NCBI GenBank assembly: GCA_902777335.1
Contig: CACYTF010000029.1
Coordinates: 1 to 57,630 of the forward strand
Direction of reading: 5' to 3'
Length of the DNA: 57,630 nucleotides
Source of the DNA: an uncultured Eubacteriales bacterium
GTDB lineage: Bacteria > Bacillota > Clostridia > Christensenellales > Aristaeellaceae
Numbering within the stretch: the first letter of the stretch is position 1; each line of letters starts with the position of its first letter. Of this stretch, positions 35,233-44,570 are shown in pieces. Both the position numbers and the translations under genes were made by a program. Below the pieces are notes generated by a model. That model was not told the DNA's origin. It did no database searches and saw only the letters and a list, made by a program, of their open reading frames with translations.

Positions 35233-35963
35233 GCGCCGCCGCCCCCCTCGAGTATCGGTATGTCCAGCACGTCGGTGAAGCGGTGGACGATGTAGTCCGG
35301 CCGGTTCTCGTCGGTCAGCTTCTTGGTTGCCAGCTTTTGGGGGCTGATGAACAGTATGTTCGCGCCGATGCCCACCCGCTTCGCGCCGGCGATGTCCCGG
35401 TTCAGGTTGTCCGCGATGGACGCGCACTCGCCGGGCGCCAGCCCCAGCGCCCTGCAGCCCATGCGGTAGGGCTCCGGGTCGGGCTTGCGGATGCCGCACA
35501 CCGACGAGAGCACCACCGCGTCGAAGTACGGCTCCAGCCCGTCGCGGCGCAGCCAGTCCTGGATCTCACACTCGCCGATCAGGTTGGAGATGATGCCCAA
35601 TTTGAAGCCCCGGGCCTTCAGCGCGCGGATGACCTCGTAGCCGCCCTCCACCACGCGCCGCAGGCCCTTGACCTGGCGGTACTGGTAGGTCATCTCGTGG
35701 CAGATCTCGCGCAGCTTCTCCTCCGGCAGCTCGGGCAGCAGCCATTTGGCCCACAGCTCGTAGTCGCCGGATTCCCGGTTTTCGCCCAGCGCCCAGGGGC
35801 GGTAGTTTTCCTCGTAGCGTTGATCGATCATTTTCAAAAAGGCCTGCGGGTCGCCCGCGCCGGCCAGCTCGGCCATGCGGCTGCGGGCGGCGGCCTGGTG
35901 CCAGGGCAGCGGGTCGCAGATGCGCAGCGTGCCGCCCAGGTCGAAGAATACGCCCTTCATCAT
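35229..35963 (-). CDS. HAD-family hydrolase paralog 2
   Basis: This 244-residue paralog of its neighbours has VFFDLGGT (nucleophile Asp8, Gly at the acid/base position), LGIISN for motif II, GIRKPDP for motif III, and IADNLNRD for motif IV, where the usual Gly before Asp is Ala. The cap region (about 15-95) is rich in Trp and charged residues and differs most among the copies, as expected for substrate selection. Both ends overlap neighbours by ATGA. Function is inferred only as phosphate-ester or related hydrolysis. Confidence 0.85.
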   Translation of the reverse strand: MMKGVFFDLGGTLRICDPLPWHQAAARSRMAELAGAGDPQAFLKMIDQRYEENYRPWALGENRESGDYELWAKWLLPELPEEKLREICHEMTYQYRQVKGLRRVVEGGYEVIRALKARGFKLGIISNLIGECEIQDWLRRDGLEPYFDAVVLSSVCGIRKPDPEPYRMGCRALGLAPGECASIADNLNRDIAGAKRVGIGANILFISPQKLATKKLTDENRPDYIVHRFTDVLDIPILEGGGGA

Positions 35964-36706
35964 GCCCCGGCCGCCTCCCTGCCCGGGAAGATGTCCAGCA
36001 GCTGGGGGATGGCGGTGATCCGGCGGTGGGGCTGCTTGGTGGGGGCCTTGCCCTCCCGGTCGGCGGTGCCGGCGTCCTCAAACAGCACCATGCAGCCAAA
36101 GCCCGCGTCCAGCGCCCCCTCCACGTCGCGCACCGGGTTGTCGCCCACATAGGCGCAATGCTCCGGCACGGACTCGGCGCAGCGGGCCGCCAGCAGGTAG
36201 ATGGCCGGGTCCGGCTTGCGCAGCCGCACCTTGGAGGACAGTATCACCGTGTGGAAGCAGTCGGCCACGTGGGCCTGGCACATCCAGTCAGGGATCTCCG
36301 TCTCGGTGATGGTGTTGGCGATGATGCCCAGCTTGTAGCCCCGGGCCTTCAGCGCCCGGAGCGTATCGACGACGCCCTCGTGGGCCAGGCGGCGGCCGTC
36401 GTGGTCGCGCCACAGGCGGGTCAGCCGGGCGGCGTTGGGGGCGACCCGGTCGGCGGGGTAGTCGGGCAGCAGGTAGCGCAGCCACAGCTCCATCTCGCTC
36501 ACGTCCAGCAGGCGGCCCTTGGCCAGCTTGCGGTAGGCCTTCCAGTTGGCCTCTAACTTTTCAAAGAAGGCGTCGTGGGGCTCGGTCGCGCCCACCAGCG
36601 CCATCAGCTCGCGCTCGGCCTCGGCGGCAAATACCGGGTCCTCCACCACGTAGCGCAGCGTCGCGCCGACGTCGAAGAAGATGGTGTCGATGTTTTCAAA
36701 CGCCAT
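35960..36706 (-). CDS. HAD-family hydrolase paralog 3
   Basis: This 248-residue paralog has TIFFDVGAT at residues 8-16 (nucleophile Asp12, Gly at +2), LGIIANT for motif II, RLRKPDP for motif III and VGDNPVRD for motif IV. The N-terminus is four residues longer than in the other copies. The gene starts one base after the stop of paralog 4 and ends in an ATGA overlap with paralog 2, so the four genes should be made from one message. Confidence 0.85.
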   Translation of the reverse strand: MAFENIDTIFFDVGATLRYVVEDPVFAAEAERELMALVGATEPHDAFFEKLEANWKAYRKLAKGRLLDVSEMELWLRYLLPDYPADRVAPNAARLTRLWRDHDGRRLAHEGVVDTLRALKARGYKLGIIANTITETEIPDWMCQAHVADCFHTVILSSKVRLRKPDPAIYLLAARCAESVPEHCAYVGDNPVRDVEGALDAGFGCMVLFEDAGTADREGKAPTKQPHRRITAIPQLLDIFPGREAAGA

Positions 36707-36707
36707 G

Positions 36708-37466
36708 TCATTCCCTCCCGTTCTCCCGGGCGATGATGTCCGGGATCTCCATCAGATCGGTGATGCTGTAGTCGGGCCTGTAGCCCAGCTCGGCCATGCC
36801 CGCGTCCCGCCGGGCGGCGTTGGGGCTGTAGATCTGTATCGCCAGCCGCCAGCCGGCGGCGCGGGTGCCCCGCACGTCCCGGGACAGCGTGTCGCCCACG
36901 TAGGCCAGCTCCTGAGGCGCGAGGCCCAGCTGTTGCTCGGCCATGCGGAACAGCGCTGGGTCCGGCTTGCGGATGCCCGTGCCCGCCGAGGTGATCACGC
37001 ACTCCATGTAGTCGGTAAGGCCGTACTCCGCCACGAAGTGGGGCACGATGCTGCGGGAGATGATGTTGCTGATCAGGCCGATCCGAAGGCCCTCTCCCCG
37101 CAGCGCCTCCATGCAGTCGATCAGGTGCGGCCTGCGCAGGTTGCACACCCGCTCGTAGTCGTACAGGAAGCTCAGCTCCTCGGCCATGGGCGCCAGCGCC
37201 TCCCGGCCCAGGTTCTGCTGGCACAGGTAGTAGTCGTTCCAGATGACCGTGGGGTCCAGCTCCCGCAGCGAGGCCTCCACGTCGCGCTTGTACCGCTCCG
37301 CGTTTTCCTCCAGCTGGGCGGCCAGCGCTTCGGGGCCGATGTCAAGCGTTATGCCGTACTCGCCCAGCCGACTGATCAGCCGCCGCGCGAACCACAGCTT
37401 GCGCTCCGGGGTGCTGCTGCACAGGTGCAGCGTGCCGCCCAGGTCAAATACCACCGCTCGTATCAC
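36708..37466 (-). CDS. HAD-family hydrolase paralog 4
   Basis: This is a 252-residue protein if translation starts at GTG 37466, which lies 6 bp after GGAGGG. An ATG at 37472 touches the binding site and is less likely. Motif I is VVFDLGGT (nucleophile Asp8, Gly at +2), motif II LGLISN-like (IGLISN), motif III GIRKPDP and motif IV VGDTLSRD. It is the first gene of the six-gene minus-strand transcript and is divergent from the LacI-type regulator. A GGAAACGTTTG operator-like site lies about 18 bp upstream of its start. Confidence 0.85.
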   Translation of the reverse strand: MIRAVVFDLGGTLHLCSSTPERKLWFARRLISRLGEYGITLDIGPEALAAQLEENAERYKRDVEASLRELDPTVIWNDYYLCQQNLGREALAPMAEELSFLYDYERVCNLRRPHLIDCMEALRGEGLRIGLISNIISRSIVPHFVAEYGLTDYMECVITSAGTGIRKPDPALFRMAEQQLGLAPQELAYVGDTLSRDVRGTRAAGWRLAIQIYSPNAARRDAGMAELGYRPDYSITDLMEIPDIIARENGRE

Positions 37467-37483
37467 GGTCATCCCTCCGTTCG

Positions 37484-37497
37484 TTCAAACGTTTCCG
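37484..37497. promoter_or_regulatory. LacI-type operator candidate upstream of the HAD operon
   Basis: CAAACGTTTC contains the perfect palindrome AAACGTTT (37487-37494) with the central CG typical of LacI/GalR operators. On the minus strand it reads CGGAAACGTTTGAACG, sharing CGGAAACGT with the site at 44302-44313. Confidence 0.55.
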
Positions 37498-37513
37498 ATT
37501 TTTTTGCGACGCC

Positions 37514-37542
37514 TTGCAATTCTCAAACGTCTGTGATAGAAT
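37514..37542 (+). promoter_or_regulatory. Promoter of the LacI-type regulator
   Basis: TTGCAA (37514-37519) and TAGAAT (37537-37542) are 17 bp apart. Confidence 0.7.
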
Positions 37543-37553
37543 GTCAACGAAAA

Positions 37554-37572
37554 TATTTGCGCAAATTTGCGC
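37554..37572. promoter_or_regulatory. Overlapping palindromes in the regulator leader
   Basis: TTTGCGCAAA (37556-37565) and the 14-bp palindrome GCGCAAATTTGCGC (37559-37572) overlap, just downstream of the expected start of transcription. They may be an autoregulatory operator. Confidence 0.5.
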
Positions 37573-37590
37573 GACGGAGCGTCGGAAAAA

Positions 37591-38604
37591 ATGAAGCAAG
37601 TGACCATCAAGGATGTGGCGAAGGCGGCGGGGGTCTCCTATTCCACGGTGTCCCGGGCGATGTCCGGCAGCCCCGGCATCAGCGAGCAGACCCGCCGGCG
37701 CATCGTGCGCCTGTGCGAGGAGATGAACTACACCGCCAACGCGGTGGCCCGGTCCATGGTGATGAAGAGCACCAAGCTGATCGGGCTGATCGTCACGGAC
37801 ATATCCAACCCCTTCATGTCCGAGCTGGCCTACTACATCGACGGCCAGGCCCGTGCCCGGGGCTACAACATCGTGCTGTGCAACTCCCTGCGCAACCTGG
37901 AGCAGGAGCGCGGCCTGTTTGAGCTGATGATCAGCCGGAAGGTGGACGGCGTGATCCTGCTGCCGGCGGAGACGGAGAGCTACAACACCTTGAGCGCGCT
38001 GCTGCCGCGGATCCCCACGGTGTTCCTGGGCGAGAACCTGAAGGACGCGCCGGAGAGCTACGTGGCCGTGGACAACTACCGCGGCGCGTACATGGGGGTG
38101 GAGTACCTCTACAGGCTGGGCCACAGGCAGATACTGTACTTCGGCAAGCGCCGGGGCAGCAGCACCCACCAGCTGCGCAGCGACGGCTACCAGGCCGCCT
38201 GCGAGGCCTACGGGCTGACGCCCAGGTGCCTGAACAACACGTTCACGTCCACGTCCATACAGTACGGCTACCAGCTGGCGCGGCAGCTGTTTGCGCAGCC
38301 GATGGACTACACCGCCATATTCGCGGCCACCGACACCAACGCGCTGGGCATCATACAGGCCGCAGAGGAGCGGGGCATCCGCATTCCGGAGGACCTGTCG
38401 CTGCTGGGGTTTGACAACATCCGCGACGGCGGCCTGCCCCGGATCGGCCTGACCACCGTGGAGCAGCCCAAGAAGCTGCTGGCCTCGATGGCGGTGGACG
38501 CGCTGCTGGACAAGATCGGCAACGAGCTGTCCGGCTACGCCCACCGGATACTGACCCCCAGCATCGTGGAGCGCAACAGCTGCAGCAAGCCAAGGGAGGA
38601 ATGA
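37591..38604 (+). CDS. LacI/GalR-family transcriptional regulator
   Basis: This 337-residue repressor-type protein has an N-terminal helix-turn-helix (VTIKDVAKAAGVSYSTVSRAMSG) and hinge helix (NYTANAVARSM). A periplasmic-binding-protein-like effector domain follows, from LIGLIVTDISNPF to the C-terminus, with FAATDTNALG and LLGFDN. The ATG at 37591 follows a purine-rich GGAG stretch. It lies between two HAD gene arms and close to the ABC importer, and GGAAACGT sites stand before both groups. The effector is probably the transported compound or a phosphorylated derivative; that is inference. Confidence 0.92.
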   Translation: MKQVTIKDVAKAAGVSYSTVSRAMSGSPGISEQTRRRIVRLCEEMNYTANAVARSMVMKSTKLIGLIVTDISNPFMSELAYYIDGQARARGYNIVLCNSLRNLEQERGLFELMISRKVDGVILLPAETESYNTLSALLPRIPTVFLGENLKDAPESYVAVDNYRGAYMGVEYLYRLGHRQILYFGKRRGSSTHQLRSDGYQAACEAYGLTPRCLNNTFTSTSIQYGYQLARQLFAQPMDYTAIFAATDTNALGIIQAAEERGIRIPEDLSLLGFDNIRDGGLPRIGLTTVEQPKKLLASMAVDALLDKIGNELSGYAHRILTPSIVERNSCSKPREE

Positions 38605-38611
38605 AATGGGG

Positions 38612-39367
38612 CTATTGGCTGCTCACCATCTCCCGCACGATTCCCGCCACCTCATAGATATCCGAAATCATGTAGTCCGGCGCGAGGTCGGTTTCCACCA
38701 GCGAATCCTTGTCGCGGGTCAGCTTGGAGCCGATCTGTATGGCGCAGGCGAAGCCGGCGCGCTTGGAGCCCACCACGTCGCGGGACAGGGTGTCGCCCAC
38801 GTACACGCACTCCTCCGGCCTGGACTGAACCTGCCGCAGCGACACGGTGAATATGTTGCCGTTGGGCTTTCTGAAGCCCGTCACCGAGGACAGCGTGACG
38901 TCGCGGAAGAAGTCGCGTATGCCGTACTCCTCCAGCGTGTCGAACACCTGGTACAGCGCGGCGGTGTTGCTGATGACGCCCAGCTTCAGCCCCAGCGCCT
39001 TGAGCTCGGAGAGCATCTCGGCCACCCGGGGCCGCAGGAAGCGGTGGTAGTAGGTGACCTCCCACATGTGGGCGATCTCCTCGCAGTGGGGGGCCAGCGC
39101 CTCCCGGGGGAAGCTGAAGTCCGTCAGCACGCAGTCGCACCAGATCTCCACCGGCTTCAGTTCCACGTCGCCCACGCTGCGCACCGCGTCGTAGCGCTTC
39201 CAGCCGGCGTCCACCGACCGGCGCAGCGCGTCGCGGTCCACGCCCGTATCCAGGCCCCAGCCCTTCAGCATCTCATCCAGCGTCGCGATGGCGCGGACGG
39301 TGGATTCCTCGTCCACCCAGATGTCCTCCAGCGTGCCGCCCATGTCAAACAGGACCGTCGTAATCAT
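38612..39367 (-). CDS. HAD-family hydrolase paralog 5
   Basis: This 251-residue HAD protein has TVLFDMGGT (nucleophile Asp8, Gly at +2), LGVISNT for motif II, GFRKPNG for motif III (Asp of RKPDP replaced by Asn) and VGDTLSRD for motif IV. It converges with the regulator gene, with only 7 bp between the stops. It is the last gene downstream of the ABC importer, so paralogs flank the regulator on both sides. ATG 39367 follows AAGGGATGAG. Confidence 0.85.
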   Translation of the reverse strand: MITTVLFDMGGTLEDIWVDEESTVRAIATLDEMLKGWGLDTGVDRDALRRSVDAGWKRYDAVRSVGDVELKPVEIWCDCVLTDFSFPREALAPHCEEIAHMWEVTYYHRFLRPRVAEMLSELKALGLKLGVISNTAALYQVFDTLEEYGIRDFFRDVTLSSVTGFRKPNGNIFTVSLRQVQSRPEECVYVGDTLSRDVVGSKRAGFACAIQIGSKLTRDKDSLVETDLAPDYMISDIYEVAGIVREMVSSQ

Positions 39368-39387
39368 CTGTCTCATCCCTTCGCGTG

Positions 39388-39900
39388 TCAGTCTCTCCGG
39401 CCGACGTACTTGCGCCACTCCGGTTCCGGCGGCGGCTCGGGCGCGCGGTCCCTGCGCATCAAGAGCGCCGAGGCCGCCGTGCCGATGCCTACCGGCGGCA
39501 ACACGAACCAGCCAAAGAACGTCAAAAACGCCCCGTAGGCTTCGGTGAAGCCCAGCAGGATCAGCATGATCACCAGCACCGCCGCCGCGTAGGCGCACAG
39601 CCACAGGTGCCCGCCGAAGACCAGCCGCTTGTCGGAGAAGAAGCGGTGGGGCAGGCAGCACAGCGCGGCGCCGGTCAGGCTGGCCGGCAGGGCGATCAGC
39701 AGGTTGGCCGCCCGGGCGGGCAGCGATTCCAGCGGCCCGCTGAGCAGCCGTATCGCGCCCTCGTAGCACCCGAAGTACACCGCCGCGTACAATAGGCTCA
39801 GCGAAAAGGTGTACACGCCGAAGCCGCTCTTGGGCCGGCCGTTTTCCGTGAAGCGGAACGCGCTCCAGAAGCGCTCCGCCCGAGAATCCCTGTTGCTCAT
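39388..39900 (-). CDS. Unrecognised four-helix membrane protein
   Basis: This 170-residue protein has four predicted membrane helices between about 28 and 145 and charged ends (RDRAPEPPPEPEW near the C-terminus). The helix spacing and an RFFSDKRLVFGG segment between helices 2 and 3 faintly recall GtrA-family flippases (compare TNKLFVF), but this is not secure. It lies between the ABC importer and HAD paralog 5. Its GAGG binding site is buried in a hairpin. Confidence 0.6.
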   Translation of the reverse strand: MSNRDSRAERFWSAFRFTENGRPKSGFGVYTFSLSLLYAAVYFGCYEGAIRLLSGPLESLPARAANLLIALPASLTGAALCCLPHRFFSDKRLVFGGHLWLCAYAAAVLVIMLILLGFTEAYGAFLTFFGWFVLPPVGIGTAASALLMRRDRAPEPPPEPEWRKYVGRRD

Positions 39901-39906
39901 TCAGCA

Positions 39907-39946
39907 CCTCGCGCGAAGCGCGAGGGGAAGGCCTCGAACCTTCCCC
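39907..39946 (-). promoter_or_regulatory. Two adjoining hairpins covering a ribosome binding site
   Basis: CCTCGCGC-GAA-GCGCGAGG (39907-39925) and GGGGAAGG-N7-CCTTCCCC (39924-39946) share two bases. On the minus strand the first hairpin contains the GAGG binding site of the gene starting at 39900, so folding would reduce its translation. Confidence 0.6.
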
Positions 39947-39968
39947 TCCGCTTTCGTTCGACGATGGT

Positions 39969-41183
39969 TTACATGTTCGGGTTCTTGGACAGCCAGTAGG
40001 TCCACATGTCCTGGGTGTCCAAGAACACGCTGTAGATGGCCTCCAGGTCGCCCTCGATGGCGCCGCACTCGGCCAGGGACGCCGGGTTCCAGTCGGATTC
40101 CACGTCGTCGCGGACCGACCAGTTGCCTTCCTTCTGGAAGGGCTTCAGGCCGCCGCTCTTGCCGTCCACGCCGCCGGTGATGAACCGGATGAACAGGCGC
40201 GCGCCCGCGGGATTGCCGCCGCCCTCCACCGCGTACATGTACTCGCAGTTCTGCAGGCCCGTGTAGGGGGCCAGGCCCATGCACCAGACGATGTTGTAGC
40301 CGGACTCGTCGCGGTTGCCGATCTTGCCGCCGGAGGCCAGGCACAGGGCCGGGTCGTCCGCGGTGGAGTTGTGCACGGCCAGCACCAGCTCGTCGCCGTC
40401 GCCGATGAAGGTCATCTTCATCTGGGAGAAGCGCCACAGGTACTCGACGCCCGCGTTGTTCTCCGGCACCGGGAACTCGAAGGAGGAGGCGTCGTAGGTG
40501 TACTCCAGGGGCTCGCCGTAGGCGGCCTCGTAGGCGGCGGCCATCTGATCCGCGTTCACGATGAAGCTGGCGAACAGCGACAGGTAGGCGGTCTCCTGGC
40601 CGATCTCCTTGGTGAACAGCCGGTACTTCTGGTTGCCGTTCTCATCCTTTTCGATGATCTGCCACCAGTTGTTCACGGGGCTTCCGTCCGGGAACGCCTC
40701 GGTGTTGTAGTACCAGAAGGACTGGGAGGCGTACAGCGGGTAGCCGTAGCGCAGCAGGCCCTCGTCGATGTGCGCGCAGATGTCCTTCGGATAGAAGGCG
40801 GTGCAATAGCCTTCCTCATAGAAGTCGAAGAACACGTCGCCGTTCACGTCCTTGGCCTGCAGCACGTCGGCGGTGATGTTGCCGGTCTCGGCCTCGGTCT
40901 TGCACTTGCTGAGCACCTCGTCCTGATCCAAATCGTAGATGACCAGGTCGATGCCGGGCCAGGCTTCCTCGAATTTCTCCTCGGCCTTCAGCATCTTGGA
41001 GGAGGTGGCGTACACGGTCAGTTCGCCGCCCTCGGCCTTGGCTTCCTCGTACAGTTCCTCGTCGGTCTTCTCGCTCCACTCGTCGTAGATGGGGCCGAAC
41101 TTGGCCTCCTCCGCCAGCGCGGCAGTGACGCAGCTGACGATCAGGACTGCCGCCAGCAGCCAGGCAATGAGCTTACCCTTCAT
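39969..41183 (-). CDS. ABC importer substrate-binding protein (Fbp/AfuA-like)
   Basis: This 404-residue exported protein has a signal peptide (about 1-24, ending TAALAEE). The mature domain has GELTVYATSSKMLKAEEKFEEAWPG, the pattern of the SBP group that includes FbpA, AfuA, PotD and PhnS. FWYYNTEAFPDG and the RLFIRFITG segment are also typical. Ligands in this group range from ferric iron to sugar phosphates, polyamines and aminoethylphosphonate. I see no clear paired Tyr iron site, and the HAD-rich context favours a phosphorylated ligand. It follows the ATPase gene in the same transcript. Confidence 0.85.
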   Translation of the reverse strand: MKGKLIAWLLAAVLIVSCVTAALAEEAKFGPIYDEWSEKTDEELYEEAKAEGGELTVYATSSKMLKAEEKFEEAWPGIDLVIYDLDQDEVLSKCKTEAETGNITADVLQAKDVNGDVFFDFYEEGYCTAFYPKDICAHIDEGLLRYGYPLYASQSFWYYNTEAFPDGSPVNNWWQIIEKDENGNQKYRLFTKEIGQETAYLSLFASFIVNADQMAAAYEAAYGEPLEYTYDASSFEFPVPENNAGVEYLWRFSQMKMTFIGDGDELVLAVHNSTADDPALCLASGGKIGNRDESGYNIVWCMGLAPYTGLQNCEYMYAVEGGGNPAGARLFIRFITGGVDGKSGGLKPFQKEGNWSVRDDVESDWNPASLAECGAIEGDLEAIYSVFLDTQDMWTYWLSKNPNM

Positions 41184-41251
41184 GGTTGTCTACTCCTTTC
41201 GCATTGGGTCATATTGCATTAACGCCGCACCGCGGCGCAGGGTACTGGAAA

Positions 41252-42388
<1,137 letters not shown>

Positions 42389-42427
42389 GTTGCCAGACTC
42401 CCTCTCTGTCGTGTTGGGCGCTGTGCG

Positions 42428-44248
42428 CTACCAGGACTTGCCGATGTCCGCGCCGAAGCGGTTGGCGACGATGTAGCACACCAGTATGAAGAACAGCACG
42501 CACACCGAAATCGCGTCGGCCATCTGGTTGTAGCCCTCCTGGGAATAGGTGAACGCCAGGTAGGACATGGTCTGCGTCTTCTTGTCCATCATGATGATGA
42601 TCAGGTCCAGCTCCTTGGCGATGGAGATGAACGTGAGCATGAAGCCGGAGATGAAGCCGTTTTTGGCCAGCGGCAGCACGACCTTGCGCATGCGCTGCCA
42701 GAAGGACGCGCCGTTGATGGTGGCGGCTTCCTCAAGCTCGGTGGAAATCTGCATCATGTTCGCGGTGCCGGAGCGGCTGGCGAACGGGAAGTGCTTGACC
42801 ACGCTGGTGAGCACGATCAGCGTGAAGGTGCCGTACAGCGACGGCATCAGGCCGCCCAGGTGCGGGCGGGAGAACATGGCGAAGTACATCGTGGAGAAGG
42901 CCACGCCGCTCATCAGATACGGTATGAACACCAGCTGCTCCGTCAGCGACCCGTACCACTTGCCGCGGCCGCGGGTGGAGATGTAGCCCAGGAACTGGCC
43001 GCACAGCGCCGTGATGATGGAGGCGAGGAACGTGAGCCGTATGGTGTTCCACATGCTGCGCCCGAATTCCGGGTTCTGGAATATGCCGGGATAGTTGGTG
43101 TACTTCTGGGCCTGATCCACGGTGCCGATCCAGTTGTACAGCGTCAGGTTGTTCAGCCCGTAGCCGTTGCCGGTGGTGATCTGGAAGGTCTCCATCACCA
43201 GCACGAACATGGGCATCACCATGGCCATCACCAGGAACAGCGCCAGGAACAGCATCAGCGGCACCTTGGCCTTGCCCAGCCGCATGTCGGTGGAGCGCCC
43301 GCCCTTGCCGCCGATGGTGGCGTAGGACTTGCGCACGCCGATGATGCGCTGGTTGGAGAATATGATCAGCGCGGCCAGCGCGATCAGCACCAGGCTCATG
43401 GCGTAGCCCACGTTCTGGGGGCCGTCGCTGATGAACACCTTCATTTTGGTGGCCAGCGTGTAGTAGCCGATGCGGTTGCCCAGGTTCGCGGCCACGCCGT
43501 AGGTGCCGATGGACTTGGACAGCGTCATGATGATCGAGGAGAGTATGCTGGGCAGCACCAGCGGCAGCGTGATGCGCCGCAGGATCTGGGGCTTGCTGGC
43601 GCCGCAGATCTCGCCCATCTCCTCCAGCTCGGAGTTGATGGAGCGCAGCGCCGAGGATACATTGATGTAGGAAAAGGCGTAGTAGTGCAGCGACATGCAC
43701 AGCACGATGGCCACGGGGCCGTAGGCGAGCCAGTCCGGTATTTTCATGCCCAGGCCCGCCAAAAAGCCCAGCGCGCCGGAGCGCTCGTTTCTGAACACGG
43801 CCAGCCACGACAGCGCCTTGCACCACGAGGGGATCATGTAGGGGATGACCACCAGCATGCCCAGCAGCTTTTTGCAGGGGATGTCCGAGCGCACGATCAG
43901 CCAGCCCAGCACCGCGCCCAGCGGCACCGACACCAGCACCGTGAACGCGCCGATGATCAGCGAGTTCTTCAGCGGCTCCCACAGCGTGGCGGAGGCTAGG
44001 TTGCTGACGAGTATGTAGCGCCAGTAGTACAGCGTGAAGTCGCCGGCCTTGCCGCCGATGCGGCGCACCTCGCTCTTGGACGCCGTGAACGTGGAGGCGA
44101 TCATCTGCAACAGCGGGATCACGATCAGGCAGAACAGTATGATCAGGCTGAAGAACACGATCATGTTGAACGGGTTCTTCACCACGTTCAGGAACTGGTT
44201 TTTCAAGCGCTCCCGGGTCATGGGATACTTGATCTTGCTGTGCTTCAC
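42428..44248 (-). CDS. Double ABC permease (FbpB/AfuB-like fused dimer)
   Basis: This protein of about 606 residues has twelve membrane helices and two permease halves in one chain. Each half has its own EAA-type loop: LEEMGEICGASKPQILRRITLP in the first (written here in part as EEMGEICGAS) and EEAATINGASFWQRM in the second. One-chain double permeases of this size are typical of ferric-iron FbpB, AfuB (hexose phosphate) and ThiP. I chose GTG 44248, behind GATGAGG; ATG 44263 is an alternative with a weaker site. It leads the importer operon from the promoter at 44331-44359. Confidence 0.88.
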   Translation of the reverse strand: MKHSKIKYPMTRERLKNQFLNVVKNPFNMIVFFSLIILFCLIVIPLLQMIASTFTASKSEVRRIGGKAGDFTLYYWRYILVSNLASATLWEPLKNSLIIGAFTVLVSVPLGAVLGWLIVRSDIPCKKLLGMLVVIPYMIPSWCKALSWLAVFRNERSGALGFLAGLGMKIPDWLAYGPVAIVLCMSLHYYAFSYINVSSALRSINSELEEMGEICGASKPQILRRITLPLVLPSILSSIIMTLSKSIGTYGVAANLGNRIGYYTLATKMKVFISDGPQNVGYAMSLVLIALAALIIFSNQRIIGVRKSYATIGGKGGRSTDMRLGKAKVPLMLFLALFLVMAMVMPMFVLVMETFQITTGNGYGLNNLTLYNWIGTVDQAQKYTNYPGIFQNPEFGRSMWNTIRLTFLASIITALCGQFLGYISTRGRGKWYGSLTEQLVFIPYLMSGVAFSTMYFAMFSRPHLGGLMPSLYGTFTLIVLTSVVKHFPFASRSGTANMMQISTELEEAATINGASFWQRMRKVVLPLAKNGFISGFMLTFISIAKELDLIIIMMDKKTQTMSYLAFTYSQEGYNQMADAISVCVLFFILVCYIVANRFGADIGKSW

Positions 44249-44301
44249 GCGCCATCGCCTCATCTTTCGCGCAGGTTCCGGTCTGGCTTTCGCAATCGAA
44301 C

Positions 44302-44313
44302 GGATACGTTTCC
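44302..44313. promoter_or_regulatory. LacI-type operator candidate in the importer leader
   Basis: GGATACGTTTCC (minus: CGGAAACGTATCCG in context) is palindromic except for one base pair position. It lies just downstream of the importer start of transcription and shares CGGAAACGT with 37484-37497. A CcpA-type cre site is an alternative reading. Confidence 0.5.
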
Positions 44314-44330
44314 GTTAAATCCATAATCTG

Positions 44331-44359
44331 ATTATATCAAAGAAAACCGGCGCCGTCAA
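44331..44359 (-). promoter_or_regulatory. Promoter of the Fbp/Afu-like importer operon
   Basis: On the minus strand TTGACG (44354-44359) and TATAAT (44331-44336) are 17 bp apart. Confidence 0.85.
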
Positions 44360-44479
44360 TGGCAAATTGCCGGTTATTTGGCATTGTTTCAAATGGTATG
44401 GGCAAAAACGCGAATGTGGGCGGGGAAGCGCGCTGACGGGACAATGGCTGAGATGGGGTACACAAGGGCGTTTTTCTCA

Positions 44480-44489
44480 CAAACGTTTG
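44480..44489. promoter_or_regulatory. CAAACGTTTG palindrome upstream of the importer promoter
   Basis: A perfect 10-bp palindrome with the central CG of LacI-type operators, about 178 bp from the site at 44302-44313. It may be an auxiliary operator. Confidence 0.4.
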
Positions 44490-44498
44490 CGTTCTGCC

Positions 44499-44553
44499 TA
44501 TATAACAGGCGACGCCCCCGGAGCCCGGCTCCGGGGGCGTCGCCTGTTATATA
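44499..44553. repeat. Long perfect palindrome after the peptidoglycan-binding gene (26-bp arms)
   Basis: 26-bp arms (TATATAACAGGCGACGCCCC and on) flank a CCG loop without mismatch. It lies 17 bp beyond the stop of the gene at 44571 and probably ends that minus-strand transcript, though no T-run follows. Confidence 0.8.
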
Positions 44554-44570
44554 CCGTAACGTCATAGCGG

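Larger units (their letters stand above)
44264..44570. other. Intergenic control region of the importer operon
   Basis: No gene is visible in these 307 bp. They hold, from right to left, a long palindrome (44499-44553), a CAAACGTTTG palindrome (44480-44489), the importer promoter (44331-44359) and an operator-like site (44302-44313). The remainder shows nothing recognisable. Confidence 0.7.

Noticed and set aside
39388..39900. GtrA-family call for the four-helix protein
   Set aside because: Only a faint resemblance around RFFSDKRLVFGG; the signature of the true GtrA at 7653-8084 is much clearer, so the gene is left unnamed.
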